Source: an uncultured Verrucomicrobiota bacterium
Lineage (GTDB): Bacteria; Verrucomicrobiota; Verrucomicrobiia; Verrucomicrobiales; Verrucomicrobiaceae
NCBI GenBank assembly: GCA_903848465.1
Contig: CAINGK010000099.1
Location: forward strand, 23,668-87,667
Reading direction: 5' to 3'
DNA length: 64,000 bases
Positions 56,299 to 64,000 of this stretch are shown here, piece by piece. Under the pieces are notes generated by a model. The model worked only from the letters and a program-made list of their open reading frames with translations. It did not search any database and was not told the origin of the DNA. Each line of letters begins with the position of its first letter. The stretch's first letter is position 1. Position numbers and translations under genes: made by a program.

Positions 56299-56730
56299 AT
56301 GAAAACTGCCGCTCTCCTCTCCCTTCTTCTGTTCACCTTTGGCTGCCTCTCCGTGCGCGCAGAAAGCTTTGATTCTCGTGCTGTTCTTGGCATGACGTCC
56401 GGGGTCAGTGTGGATGCGGCAGTGAAGCGCGGGAAGAAGGAAAATAAGCGTGTGCTTGTGTTTGCGCTGGATGAACAGAAGAGCAACCAGAGCTTCCACA
56501 TCAAGGGCATGCTGGAGTTTGAGGAAGCCAAGAAGCTGGTGCGGGAGAACTTCGTGCTCGTGGTCACCGACTTCAAAGACAAGCACATTCGCGATCAGAT
56601 CGGCAGCGATGGCACCGACCGCCCGATGTATTTCCTCTTCAGCACAGACGGCAAGGTCATCCAGAAAGGCACCACAGCGATGGGCGGAGCCGCAGGTGCG
56701 AAGCTGGTCAAAGAATGGACCGGCAAGTGA
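56299..56730 (+). CDS. Exported thioredoxin-like fold protein lacking CxxC
   Basis: A 143-residue protein with a signal peptide (MKTAALLSLLLFTFGCLSVR) and a thioredoxin-fold-like mature domain (DAAVKRGKKENKRVLVFALD, NFVLVVTDFKDKHIRDQIGS, PMYFLFSTDGKVIQKGTTAM). The position after the first strand, where CxxC should be, reads DEQKSNQ, so it is not a redox thioredoxin. It may be a structural or binding variant. The ATG at 56299 is well placed after TCCAACCACC; the open frame upstream is not real protein. Confidence 0.7.
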   Translation: MKTAALLSLLLFTFGCLSVRAESFDSRAVLGMTSGVSVDAAVKRGKKENKRVLVFALDEQKSNQSFHIKGMLEFEEAKKLVRENFVLVVTDFKDKHIRDQIGSDGTDRPMYFLFSTDGKVIQKGTTAMGGAAGAKLVKEWTGK

Positions 56731-56739
56731 GGTTGAATC

Positions 56740-58476
56740 TCATTCCGCCGGCGCTTCTGCAGCGATCAGCGAGGTGCGGCAGAGGCGGGCGTACATGCCG
56801 TCTTGGGCGATGAGTTCGTCGTGCGTGCCCTGTTCGATGATGCGACCGTGGTCGAGGACGTAGATGCGATCCGCGTTGCGCACAGTGCTGAGACGATGCG
56901 CGATGACGAAGCTGGTGCGGTGCGCCATGAGGTGCTCGAGAGCTTCCTGAATCTGGCGCTCGGTTTCGGTATCGACGCTGGCGGTGGCTTCATCGAGCAG
57001 GAGGATGGGCGGATTGCGCAGCAGGGCGCGGGCGATGCTGATGCGCTGCTTTTCACCGACGCTGAGCTTCACGCCGCGCTCGCCCACATGGGTGTCGAGT
57101 AGATCGGGCAGGCGTCTGACAAAGGCATCTGCATTGGCGCTTTGCAGGGCCTCCCAGAGCTGCTCTTCGGTGGCATCGCGGCGGCCGATGACGAGGTTCT
57201 CGCGTACGGTGCCGTTGAACAGGAAGCTCTCCTGCGTGACGTAGCCGATGTGGCGGCGCAGCCAGGCTTTGTTGAGTTCGTGAACGGGCGCGCCGTCGAT
57301 GGTGATGACGCCTTCATCGTATTCGTAGAAGCGCGTGAGCAGATTGATCAGCGTGGATTTGCCTGCGCCTGTGGGGCCGACGAGGGCGATGGTTTGGCCG
57401 GGATGCGCATCGAGCGAGACGCCATGCACGGTGGGCGTTTTACCGGCGTAGCTGAATCCGACATTCTCGTAGCGCACGTGGCCGGTGATGGTGGCCAGTT
57501 CGCGCCCGCCGGTGGTGTCGGCTTCAGGTTCGGCGTCCAGAATGTCAAAGACGCGCTCACCGGCAGCGCGTCCGGCTTGCAGGATTTGATTGAGCTGGTG
57601 GAGGCTTTCGATGGGGTCGTAGAAGAATTTGAGCAGCAGGAGGAAGGCGGTGAGGTCACCGGTTTGAATCTTTCCAGCCATGAGCTGGCGCGCACCGACC
57701 CACAGCACGATGACCATGCCGAGACTGGTGAAGAACTGCATGCCGGGGCGGTAGATGGCCCAGATGCGCATGACGTGCAGCGTGGCTGTGCGGAGGGCAC
57801 CGCTGGCGCGGTTAAAGCGCTCATGCTCTTCCTTCTCCATGGCGTAGGCCTTGATCTGGCGCATGCCGGAGACGTTGTCCTGGAGCAGGGAATTCATGGC
57901 GCTGCTGGCCTTGCGGACCTTGCGGTGGCGGTCGCGTGAGGTGCGGGTGTAGGTCAGCGCACCGGCCACGAGGAAGGGCAGGGGAATCAGCGCCCAGAGG
58001 GTGAGGGAGACATCCGCCTGGAGCATGAACGCGCCGACGACGATGATTTGCAGCACGGAGATGAGGCCCTGCTCGATGCCGTCGATCAGCACACGCTCCA
58101 CCGAGGGGATGTCCTCAGAGATCGTGGTCATGATGTCGCCGGAGGGGCGGTTGTCGAACCAGCGGAGGGGCAGGGTTTGCAGGCGCTGGTAGATGTCGCT
58201 GCGGAGGTCGTAGATGACCTTCTGCTCAAAGGTGTTGTTGAGCTGGATGCGCAGGGAATTGAACAGGTGCTGGGCAAAGTAGGCGGCCAGTGCCCACCAG
58301 GCGAGCGGCGCAATGCGGTCCCACTGTTTGCCGGGAACAACAACGTCCATGACCTCACGGGTGATGTGCGGGAAGACGATGACCATCAGGGTGCCGATGA
58401 TGGCGCAGGCGATCTGGGCGGAGCCGAGCCAGGGGTAACGACGGAGGTAGGAAAAGACGCGGGCGATGGTTTTCAA
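56740..58476 (-). CDS. MsbA-like ABC exporter
   Basis: A 578-residue half-transporter with six transmembrane helices (about 15-315) fused to an ATPase domain. Motifs: Walker A VGPTGAGKSTLINLLTRFYE, signature VKLSVGEKQRISIARALL, Walker B ILLLDEATASVDTETE and H-loop SFVIAHRLSTVRNADRI. It is complete and would work as a homodimer, exporting lipids or drugs. Substrate cannot be read. Convergent with the preceding gene by about ten bases. Confidence 0.95.
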   Translation of the reverse strand: MKTIARVFSYLRRYPWLGSAQIACAIIGTLMVIVFPHITREVMDVVVPGKQWDRIAPLAWWALAAYFAQHLFNSLRIQLNNTFEQKVIYDLRSDIYQRLQTLPLRWFDNRPSGDIMTTISEDIPSVERVLIDGIEQGLISVLQIIVVGAFMLQADVSLTLWALIPLPFLVAGALTYTRTSRDRHRKVRKASSAMNSLLQDNVSGMRQIKAYAMEKEEHERFNRASGALRTATLHVMRIWAIYRPGMQFFTSLGMVIVLWVGARQLMAGKIQTGDLTAFLLLLKFFYDPIESLHQLNQILQAGRAAGERVFDILDAEPEADTTGGRELATITGHVRYENVGFSYAGKTPTVHGVSLDAHPGQTIALVGPTGAGKSTLINLLTRFYEYDEGVITIDGAPVHELNKAWLRRHIGYVTQESFLFNGTVRENLVIGRRDATEEQLWEALQSANADAFVRRLPDLLDTHVGERGVKLSVGEKQRISIARALLRNPPILLLDEATASVDTETERQIQEALEHLMAHRTSFVIAHRLSTVRNADRIYVLDHGRIIEQGTHDELIAQDGMYARLCRTSLIAAEAPAE

Positions 58477-58546
58477 TCGGGATGGGAGCTTGATGCGGGC
58501 GGGTTAGCAGCTATCTAGCATACGACATACAGCAACCGGCATATAC

Positions 58547-59314
58547 ATGAAATACCATCTGGCACGCGGCGAAGAACAGCTCGGCACTTTTAACGATCTG
58601 GATGTGAGCGCCGGTCTGCGGGAGGGGCGCTTCAAACCCACGGACTTGTGCTGGGCGGACGGCATGCCGGAGTGGCAGACGCTGGGAAGCCATTTGGTGG
58701 AGCTGAATGCGGAAACGGGTGCGCTGCCTACCGCTGAGCCGCCAGCCATAACGGCCCTGCGCGCTGAGGTGCGGCTGGATCAAGTCATTCGCCTGGAACT
58801 GGCCTCGCGGGGCCAGCGATTTGCCGCCAAGTTGATCGACCTCACTTTGCTGTTCGTACCAGTATTCGTCATATTCACGATGTATTTTGACCCGGCGTTT
58901 GTGGTGGAAGCGCAGAAGCTGCAGAACGATCCGACAGCGCTGATGAACGCGATGCAGCAGCGCGCGAATGTCATCGTGGCGACCGGCGGCCTGACGCTGC
59001 CCCTCATGAGCCTGCTGTTTTATGCCGTCTTGATCGTGAACATGGTGCTGCTCACCGTCCGGGGGCAGACGATTGGTAAGCTTGCCCTGGGTATTCAGGT
59101 GGTGCGTTTTCCGCAGGGGGCGAGGGCTGGCTTTATCAAGGCCGTGCTGCTGCGCTCTCTGCTCTTCGCCGTTCTCATTATCGCTGGCAACGTCTCCCTC
59201 GGCGGGATGGGGATGGCCCTGCTGCTGACAGACGCGCTGACCATCTTCCGCAAAGACCGCCGCTGCCTGCACGATCTGGTGTCCGAAACGCTGGTAACGA
59301 AACGCAGCCGTTGA
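58547..59314 (+). CDS. GYF_2 and RDD domain membrane protein
   Basis: A 255-residue protein with an N-terminal GYF_2 domain (YHLARGEEQLGTFNDLDVSA, then LCWADGMPEWQTLG) and an RDD membrane domain: ELASRGQRFAAKLIDLTLLF, GQTIGKLALGIQVVRF and DRRCLHDLVSETLVTKRSR. RDD proteins are multi-helix membrane proteins of uncertain role; the GYF_2 module is a peptide-binding adaptor found often in PVC bacteria. The start ATG at 58547 fits. It ends where the next gene, on the other strand, also ends. Confidence 0.9.
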   Translation: MKYHLARGEEQLGTFNDLDVSAGLREGRFKPTDLCWADGMPEWQTLGSHLVELNAETGALPTAEPPAITALRAEVRLDQVIRLELASRGQRFAAKLIDLTLLFVPVFVIFTMYFDPAFVVEAQKLQNDPTALMNAMQQRANVIVATGGLTLPLMSLLFYAVLIVNMVLLTVRGQTIGKLALGIQVVRFPQGARAGFIKAVLLRSLLFAVLIIAGNVSLGGMGMALLLTDALTIFRKDRRCLHDLVSETLVTKRSR

Positions 59315-59665
59315 TTAGGGCAACGGAGAGGTGATGGTGTTGTTTTTTACCTTATTGATTTCGAGCATGCTTTCGCGCTGATCGGGCGTAAGCGCACGCA
59401 GCTTTTCACGGAAGGGGTAGGTCACACCCATGACGAAGCATGAGACATCTGCTACCAAGATGACCATGGCGATCACGATGCCGTAACGTTTCAGCGCCTC
59501 GTCGATGACCTTGTTCTTGTTGACGGAAAAGGTCTCCGATTTGGAGAACATTGACTGAAACAGCCGTCTCCAGCCCCGGGGTTCCCGTGCGATGCTGAAC
59601 GACCAGATGAAGAGGGCGGTCAGAATGACACAGGCGATTTGGTACTGGATGGGGATTTCACGCAT
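59315..59665 (-). CDS. Small two-helix membrane protein, unknown
   Basis: A 116-residue protein with a first membrane helix (about 6-24, YQIACVILTALFIWSFS), a basic cytosolic loop (REPRGWRRLFQSMFSKSET), a second helix (about 62-83, YGIVIAMVILVADVSCFVMG) and a short polar C-terminus. No family known to me. Convergent with the RDD gene and downstream of pgi by about 80 bases on the same strand, so it may be the last gene of the pgi transcript. Confidence 0.65.
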   Translation of the reverse strand: MREIPIQYQIACVILTALFIWSFSIAREPRGWRRLFQSMFSKSETFSVNKNKVIDEALKRYGIVIAMVILVADVSCFVMGVTYPFREKLRALTPDQRESMLEINKVKNNTITSPLP

Positions 59666-59746
59666 GACGTTATCGCTGGGCGGCAGGATGCCTCGGTTGG
59701 AAGCGATTTATAGAATGCGCTGCAACTGTGTGCAAACGGCGATTTG

Positions 59747-61309
59747 TCACGGTGCTGCAAATTGATCCATGGCCGGAGTGTCACCTGCGATGACAATTCG
59801 CGCCTGCGCATTGGCTACCAGATGATTGAGCATGTGGAAGGCATCCTCAGCATCAATGCCAAGTTTCGCGGCCACTTCGTCAGATGTGCGACCTGTACTG
59901 GTGAGTGCTTCACGCACTTTGGCGAGCTGATTGAGGAAGTCAGTGGCGGCTTTTTTGCCAGCTTCAACGCCGGGTTGATGGTAGGCGTTGATGTTCACCA
60001 GGCTGGCGTAGAAGCTGACGGCACGCTCAAATAAAGCGATGAGCATGCCCAGGCTGAAGGCATTGAGTTCGGTGATGCTGAGGGTGATGGACTCCCGGCC
60101 TTTTTCGGCCAGGGCCTTGCGGGTGCCGCGTAGGAAGCCCTGGAGGTAATCGCCACTGGTAAATCCTGGATCGACCTCCATCGAGGCGGTGTCGCGGTAC
60201 CTGCCCACTTCAATGAAGGTGGCGAAGAAATTGTTCACGCCATCGCGGAGCTGCTGCACGTAAGCATGCTGGTCGGTACTGCCTTTGTTGCCATAGACGG
60301 CGATGCCCTGGTTCACCACGGCACCGGACAGATCGTGTTCCTTGCCCAGGCTCTCCATGACGAGTTGCTGGAGGTATTTGCTGAAGAGCACCAGTCGGTC
60401 CTTATAAGGCAGCACGACCATGTCCTTCAAACCCTGGCCTTTGCCAGCGTGGAACCACATCAGCGCCAGCAGCATGGAGGCATTCTCGATGGCGGGACGC
60501 TGGCGCGTTTCCACATCCATGGCGGCAGCACCGGCGAGGAACTGCAGTACGTCCACGCCTTGCAGGGCCGCAGCCAGCGTGCCGACGGCGCTCATCAGGC
60601 TCGTGCGTCCGCCCACCCAGTCCCACATGGGGAAGCGGGTCAGCCAACCTTGGGCGGTGGAGTGCTTGTCGAGTTCGCTACCGAGACCCGTCACGGCGAC
60701 GGCATGCTTGGCGAAGTCGAGTCCGGCAGCCTTGTAGGCCGCTTCGGCTTCGAGCATGCCATTGCGCGTCTCCTTGGTGCCGCCGGATTTGGAGATCACG
60801 AGGGTGATGGTGGTGGCCAATTCTGCACCGATCTGCGCGATCACGCGGTCAATGCCGTCTGGGTCGGTGTTGTCGAGAAAGGAAATCGCCAGCGGCGGAT
60901 TGGCCGGGGTGATGGCATGCGCGACGAGCTGCGGGCCGAGGGCCGAGCCACCGATGCCCACGACGAGTACGCGGGTGAATTTCTGGCCATTGGCTGCGGT
61001 GATTTTGCCGGCATGGATGTCAGCGGCGAACTGCAGGGTCGCAGCGAGTGTGTCGCTGATTTCATGCAGGATTTCATCATTGGGGGCAAGGCGGGCATTG
61101 CGCAGCCAGTAGTGGCCGACCATGCGCTGCTCGTCTGGATTGGCGATGGCACCGGCTTCGAGTTCAATCATCGCCTTGTAGGCGGCTTCAATGCGGCTGC
61201 CCATTTGGGTGAACAGATCGTCCTCGAAGGCCATGCGGCTGATGTCGATGGAGAATCCCAGATTGGCGTAACGGACAAAGTATTTTTGAAAGCGGTCCCA
61301 TTGGCTCAT
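59747..61309 (-). CDS. pgi: Glucose-6-phosphate isomerase
   Basis: Interconverts glucose-6-phosphate and fructose-6-phosphate in glycolysis and gluconeogenesis. The ATG at 61309 begins [20 protein letters not shown]; the open frame goes 130 codons further but that part overlaps the next gene on the other strand and is not conserved. The 520-residue protein holds [38 protein letters not shown], a [16 protein letters not shown] segment and [20 protein letters not shown] with active-site Lys/His. It works with the class II FBPase (glpX) of this window in the same pathway. Confidence 0.95.
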   Translation of the reverse strand: MSQWDRFQKYFVRYANLGFSIDISRMAFEDDLFTQMGSRIEAAYKAMIELEAGAIANPDEQRMVGHYWLRNARLAPNDEILHEISDTLAATLQFAADIHAGKITAANGQKFTRVLVVGIGGSALGPQLVAHAITPANPPLAISFLDNTDPDGIDRVIAQIGAELATTITLVISKSGGTKETRNGMLEAEAAYKAAGLDFAKHAVAVTGLGSELDKHSTAQGWLTRFPMWDWVGGRTSLMSAVGTLAAALQGVDVLQFLAGAAAMDVETRQRPAIENASMLLALMWFHAGKGQGLKDMVVLPYKDRLVLFSKYLQQLVMESLGKEHDLSGAVVNQGIAVYGNKGSTDQHAYVQQLRDGVNNFFATFIEVGRYRDTASMEVDPGFTSGDYLQGFLRGTRKALAEKGRESITLSITELNAFSLGMLIALFERAVSFYASLVNINAYHQPGVEAGKKAATDFLNQLAKVREALTSTGRTSDEVAAKLGIDAEDAFHMLNHLVANAQARIVIAGDTPAMDQFAAP

Positions 61310-61396
61310 AGATGATGTTAAGGAGCATGCACGATGCCATGGCGCAACCTGTTTGAGCCATTGACGTGATCCGCAGTCTGTTTCAATCTCGTTGCC

Positions 61397-61768
61397 ATGA
61401 AAGCCGCCCTGTTCGCTCTCGCCATTCTTCTCTCCGCTATGACCTCCCTCGCCACCGCCGCAGACGCCCCCTACCGCCACGTCGTGTTCTTCAAGTTCAA
61501 GGACAGCGCTACGCCAGCGGAAGTGCAGGGCATCGAAAACGCCTTCATCGAACTCACCAAGAAGGTCAATACCGTGACCGCCTTCGAATGGGGCACCAAT
61601 GTGAGCCCGGAAGGCCTCAACGATGGCTTCACGCATTGTTTCCTCGTCACCTTCAAAGACAAGGCCGGTCTGGAAGTCTATCTGCCTCATCCTGAGCACT
61701 CAGCGTTTGTTGCCAAGCTCAAGCCCCTGCTCGACAAAGCCTGCGTGCTGGACTTCGTGGGGAAGTGA
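61397..61768 (+). CDS. Exported Dabb (stress-responsive A/B barrel) domain protein
   Basis: A 123-residue protein with a signal peptide ([20 protein letters not shown]) and a Dabb ferredoxin-like domain: [40 protein letters not shown] and [20 protein letters not shown], with conserved HVV, GTN and HxxF elements. Secreted Dabb proteins are common in Planctomycetes and Verrucomicrobia; no function is established. It is divergent from pgi. Confidence 0.88.
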   Translation: MKAALFALAILLSAMTSLATAADAPYRHVVFFKFKDSATPAEVQGIENAFIELTKKVNTVTAFEWGTNVSPEGLNDGFTHCFLVTFKDKAGLEVYLPHPEHSAFVAKLKPLLDKACVLDFVGK

Positions 61769-61794
61769 GGATTCCTTGAGCTAGACGCACCTGC

Positions 61795-62445
61795 TGAGTA
61801 CGTTGGGTGTGTTTGGCGCATGGTGCTCATTCAACACCCAGACCCAACTCCTCCAAACCGCCTGACGCTGGGGGCTGCGAGCTATGTGTGGCATAAGTGC
61901 TGGCATCGCTACGCGATGCGAGGGGAATTTCGGCGTGTGGGGTACGCGCTGACGAGGGGTGTCGCTTCGCTCAACCCCTCGCTACAGGCTGGGATGGCTC
62001 CGCCATCAGGGGGTGCGTGCTCATTCAGCACCCAGACCCAACTCCGCCAAACCGCCCGACGCTGGGAGGTGCCGAGCTATGGGGCGTTTTCAAACGCTCG
62101 CAGACGGGCGGACGCTTGCACCGCGCAAGGCGGCGACGCGAGTCCGGACGGAGGTTGGGCGTGTTTGGCGTGAAGTGATTTCCCATCCTCCAAAGCCCCC
62201 TCCGCCAGACCGCCTGACTCTGGGAGGTACCGTGCTATGGGGCGTTTTCACACGCTAGCAGACGGGCGGGCGCTTGCTCGCTCAACGCGGCGACGCGAGT
62301 CCGGACGGAGGTTGGGCGTGTTTGGCTTCCAGTGTTTTCCCATCCTCCAAAGCTCTCTCCGCCAAACCGCCTGACTCTGGGGGTGTTCGTACGCCATTGC
62401 GTTTGCGAAACGCTCGCAGACGGGCGGGCTGTCGCCACACCCATC
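61795..62445 (+). repeat. Tandem intergenic repeat, four partial units, with repeat D copy 2
   Basis: Units of about 150-190 bp start with CTCCGCCAAACCGCC-type blocks at about 61848, 62041, 62209 and 62357, each followed by GACKCTGGG and most by GGGGCGTTTTC...GCAGACGGGCGG. Two share GACGCGAGTCCGGACGGAGG. The part 61903-62007 is a copy of the 20438-20545 hairpins (GCATCGC-TAC-GCGATGC, CGAGGGGT...ACCCCTCG, GATGGC-TCC-GCCATC). An inverted unit lies at 14105-14215. It is not a CRISPR array: units are long, uneven and have no unique spacers. Confidence 0.8.
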
Positions 62446-62497
62446 CTACGGACGGGCTTGTCCGCTACTTCTAAAGTCGGCGATTTTTTATCTGCCG

Positions 62498-63247
62498 TCA
62501 CCCGCCGCACACGGTGCAGTCGTCGCGCTTGGGCAGCCGCACCTTGCGGAATTGCAGGGTGCCGAGGTCCATGGACAACAGCTCGCCACAGAGCGTTTCG
62601 CCGATGCCGGTGATGAGCTTGATGACCTCCAGCGCGCCGATGCAGGCGGCGGTGCCGGAGACTGCGCCAAACACGGGAAACTGCCGTTTCCAGGTGCGCG
62701 GTACTTCAGGTACATAGCAGGCTAGGCAGCCGGTCTTGCCGGGCACAAACGTCGTCACGCTGGCTTCCAGCGTGTGCATGGCGCATTCCACCATGGGTTT
62801 GCGGGCGCGCGTGGCGGCGGCGTTGAGCGCCAGCCGCTCTTGGAACAGCGGCGCGGCATCCACCACGATGTCCGCCTGGGCCACCAGGGCGTCTGCGTTT
62901 TCTGCCGTCACGTTTTCCGCGAGGCCCACGATTTCACAGCGGGGATTGAGTTCGTGCAGCCGCCGTACGATGGAATCCATGCGCGGTTTGCCGATGTGAT
63001 CGTGGGTTTGCAGCAGTTGGCGGTTCAAATCCGAAGGCTGCAATGCGCCGCCGTGGGCCAGCACGAGTTTGCCCACACCTGCGGCTGCCAGCTCCAGCGC
63101 CACCAGCCCGCCCAAGCCGCCGACGCGCGAGATCAAGACCGAGGTGGCTTTGAGTTTCCGCTGACCTTCCTCGCCGACACCGGGCACCCACATCTGCCAT
63201 TCGTAAAGCGCACGTTCGGGGTCGGTTAGCGGGGGGAGTTCTGGCAT
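62498..63247 (-). CDS. ThiF/MoeB/HesA family protein, second copy
   Basis: A 249-residue E1-like protein without rhodanese. Compared with the protein at 51528 the nucleotide-binding loop is altered: SRVGGLGGLVALELAAAGVG replaces GxGGLGS, and the acidic residue after the next strand is missing (LVLAHGGALQPSDLNRQLLQ instead of LVDPDMVEI). The zinc pairs (CLACY and CTVCGG) and the VSGTAACIGALEVIKLITGI helix remain. It may adenylate a different carrier or have lost ATP use. It starts at 63247 and is monocistronic. Confidence 0.85.
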   Translation of the reverse strand: MPELPPLTDPERALYEWQMWVPGVGEEGQRKLKATSVLISRVGGLGGLVALELAAAGVGKLVLAHGGALQPSDLNRQLLQTHDHIGKPRMDSIVRRLHELNPRCEIVGLAENVTAENADALVAQADIVVDAAPLFQERLALNAAATRARKPMVECAMHTLEASVTTFVPGKTGCLACYVPEVPRTWKRQFPVFGAVSGTAACIGALEVIKLITGIGETLCGELLSMDLGTLQFRKVRLPKRDDCTVCGG

Positions 63248-63530
63248 AGCGGGGCATGAGAACGCGTGCGGTCAGTCACCTCGCGCAAAAATCTTTTCAA
63301 CATTTTTCAACACTTCGCCCGGTGCCCTGACTAACTCCAGTAACAGTTCATGCGGGGATTTCAGCCCTCCATAGACTGGGTCTTGAGAGTGATTGGTTAT
63401 TAACTCAACCCCTGCTTCACCGCAGGACCAAGTTGAGGTTGATCAAGCCAGAGGCCGGGTGGAATCGGGAGCCGCCCGGCCTCAATCATTTTGAGGGGGG
63501 AAGGTAATCGAGCCACGGTGCCAGTTGATA
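63248..63530. other. Intergenic with short hairpins
   Basis: No gene. Contains AGGCCGGGTGG...GCCCGGCCT (about 63450-63481), which could fold as an imperfect stem, and a weak A+T patch. It leads directly into repeat A copy 2. Confidence 0.4.
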
Positions 63531-63712
63531 CTGCCGCGCTTCCGTTGATTGGCCACAACATGGACGGCGAACCTTTTTGGGTGCCTGCGCCGTCATAGAC
63601 CCGGAATCACGGACCCGCACAGCGGTTCCCTACCAGTCCTGAGGTGTCGCAACACGTTGGGACGGTAGGGATGCGCTGTGCGCGTCCCTGGAATCCTTCG
63701 TCCCAGCGCGCG
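63531..63712. repeat. Dispersed intergenic repeat A, copy 2
   Basis: Matches 366-551 in the same direction, including ACCTTTTTGGGTGCCTGCGC and the hairpin GGGATGCGC-TGT-GCGCGTCCC. It begins CTGCCGCGC, the same outer word as the inverted ends of the MITE-like element, which suggests repeat A is a relative. Confidence 0.85.
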
Positions 63713-63990
63713 TAGTCCCCAAAGCCCAACGGGCTTTCGTCATGCAGCCCAGGAGTGCCGAGCCTTGGCGAGTGCTCTCCTGGGAGCCATGCCACCCACC
63801 TCTCCGCCCGAGCACGAACCTCAACGAGGTTCCGTCACCGCACGTCTCTGTGCCACCGCAGTGCTCGTGACGGGACCGCGTTGCGGTCCGGGAACACGAT
63901 GTGGACGATTGGGGTCGCGATTCCCAAGGGAGCACTCGCCAAGGCTCGGCACCCTTGGGCTGCATGACGGGACCGCGTTGCGGTCCCATG
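63713..63990 (-). repeat. Repeat B, inverted copy
   Basis: The order of hairpins is the exact reverse of 13701-13975: AAAGCCC-AAC-GGGCTTT at 63721, the type 2 unit CCCAGGAG/CTCCTGGG at 63748-63784, GAACCTC-AAC-GAGGTTC at 63816, GGACCGC-type stems near 63876 and 63970, and the type 1 unit CCCAAGGG/CCCTTGGG in between. It lies directly after repeat A and runs to the window edge, so the right end of this element is not seen. Confidence 0.85.
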
Positions 63991-64000
63991 CACCATGGAG

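Noticed and set aside
61795..62445. CRISPR array
   Set aside because: Units are 150-190 bp, uneven, few in number and largely repeated throughout, with no unique spacers and no cas genes.

Overview
The window looks like a chromosomal segment of a Verrucomicrobiota bacterium, probably a Prosthecobacter/Verrucomicrobium-type member of the Verrucomicrobiaceae. The reasons are the GC-rich coding style, a PVC-type dehydrogenase fused to a c-type cytochrome, several small 'planctomycete-type' cytochrome c domains, two tandem prepilin-like proteins with Gly/Pro-rich tails, and very repeat-rich intergenic DNA. The assignment is by protein family only; there is no rRNA or tRNA in the window.

Layout. 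0-4 kb: the 3' end of a DUF3500 gene, a repeat, dnaA, and two adjacent toxin-antitoxin loci whose PIN toxins carry single-base frameshifts. 4-13 kb: a large SGNH/propeller/HEAT/cytochrome protein, two small lipoproteins, sufS-sufU for Fe-S cluster assembly, an HNH protein, mutM and glpX. 13.1-15.3 kb: over 2 kb without a gene, filled with structured repeats. 15.3-27.6 kb: rlmM-like methyltransferase, a small cytochrome, ftsK, moxR, an esterase, dprA, purQ and a MacB-like permease. 27.6-35.3 kb: a five-gene type I restriction-modification operon, hsdM - PD-(D/E)XK-like gene - hsdS - rhuM - hsdR, with overlapping genes. 35.3-38.3 kb: photolyase and a string of small inserts. 38.4-45.9 kb: multi-domain cytochromes followed by the system II cytochrome c assembly pair ResB/CcsA, a coherent c-type cytochrome cluster. 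46-54.9 kb: amidase, two prepilins, LpxI, HicAB, a TatD-type hydrolase, a ThiF-rhodanese protein, a Trm112-like protein and an ADP-ribosylglycohydrolase. 55-63.3 kb: a dienelactone-hydrolase-like protein, an MsbA-like ABC exporter, an RDD protein, pgi, a Dabb protein and a second ThiF-like protein. 63.5-64 kb: repeats that match, directly or inverted, those at 0.4 and 13.7 kb.

Two patterns stand out. First, at three unrelated genes (ftsK, photolyase, ADP-ribosylglycohydrolase) the last codons of the gene recur about 0.4-1.5 kb downstream, with small unrelated genes in between. The ftsK and photolyase copies are conserved mostly at the protein level. This looks like repeated insertion of small gene cassettes at gene 3' ends, each insertion supplying a new 3' end. 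Second, the intergenic repeats are built from hairpins with 6-9 bp stems and three-base loops. One unit shows compensatory stem changes between copies, and a pair of inverted ends bounds a roughly 0.5 kb MITE-like element, with a 70 bp minimal version elsewhere.
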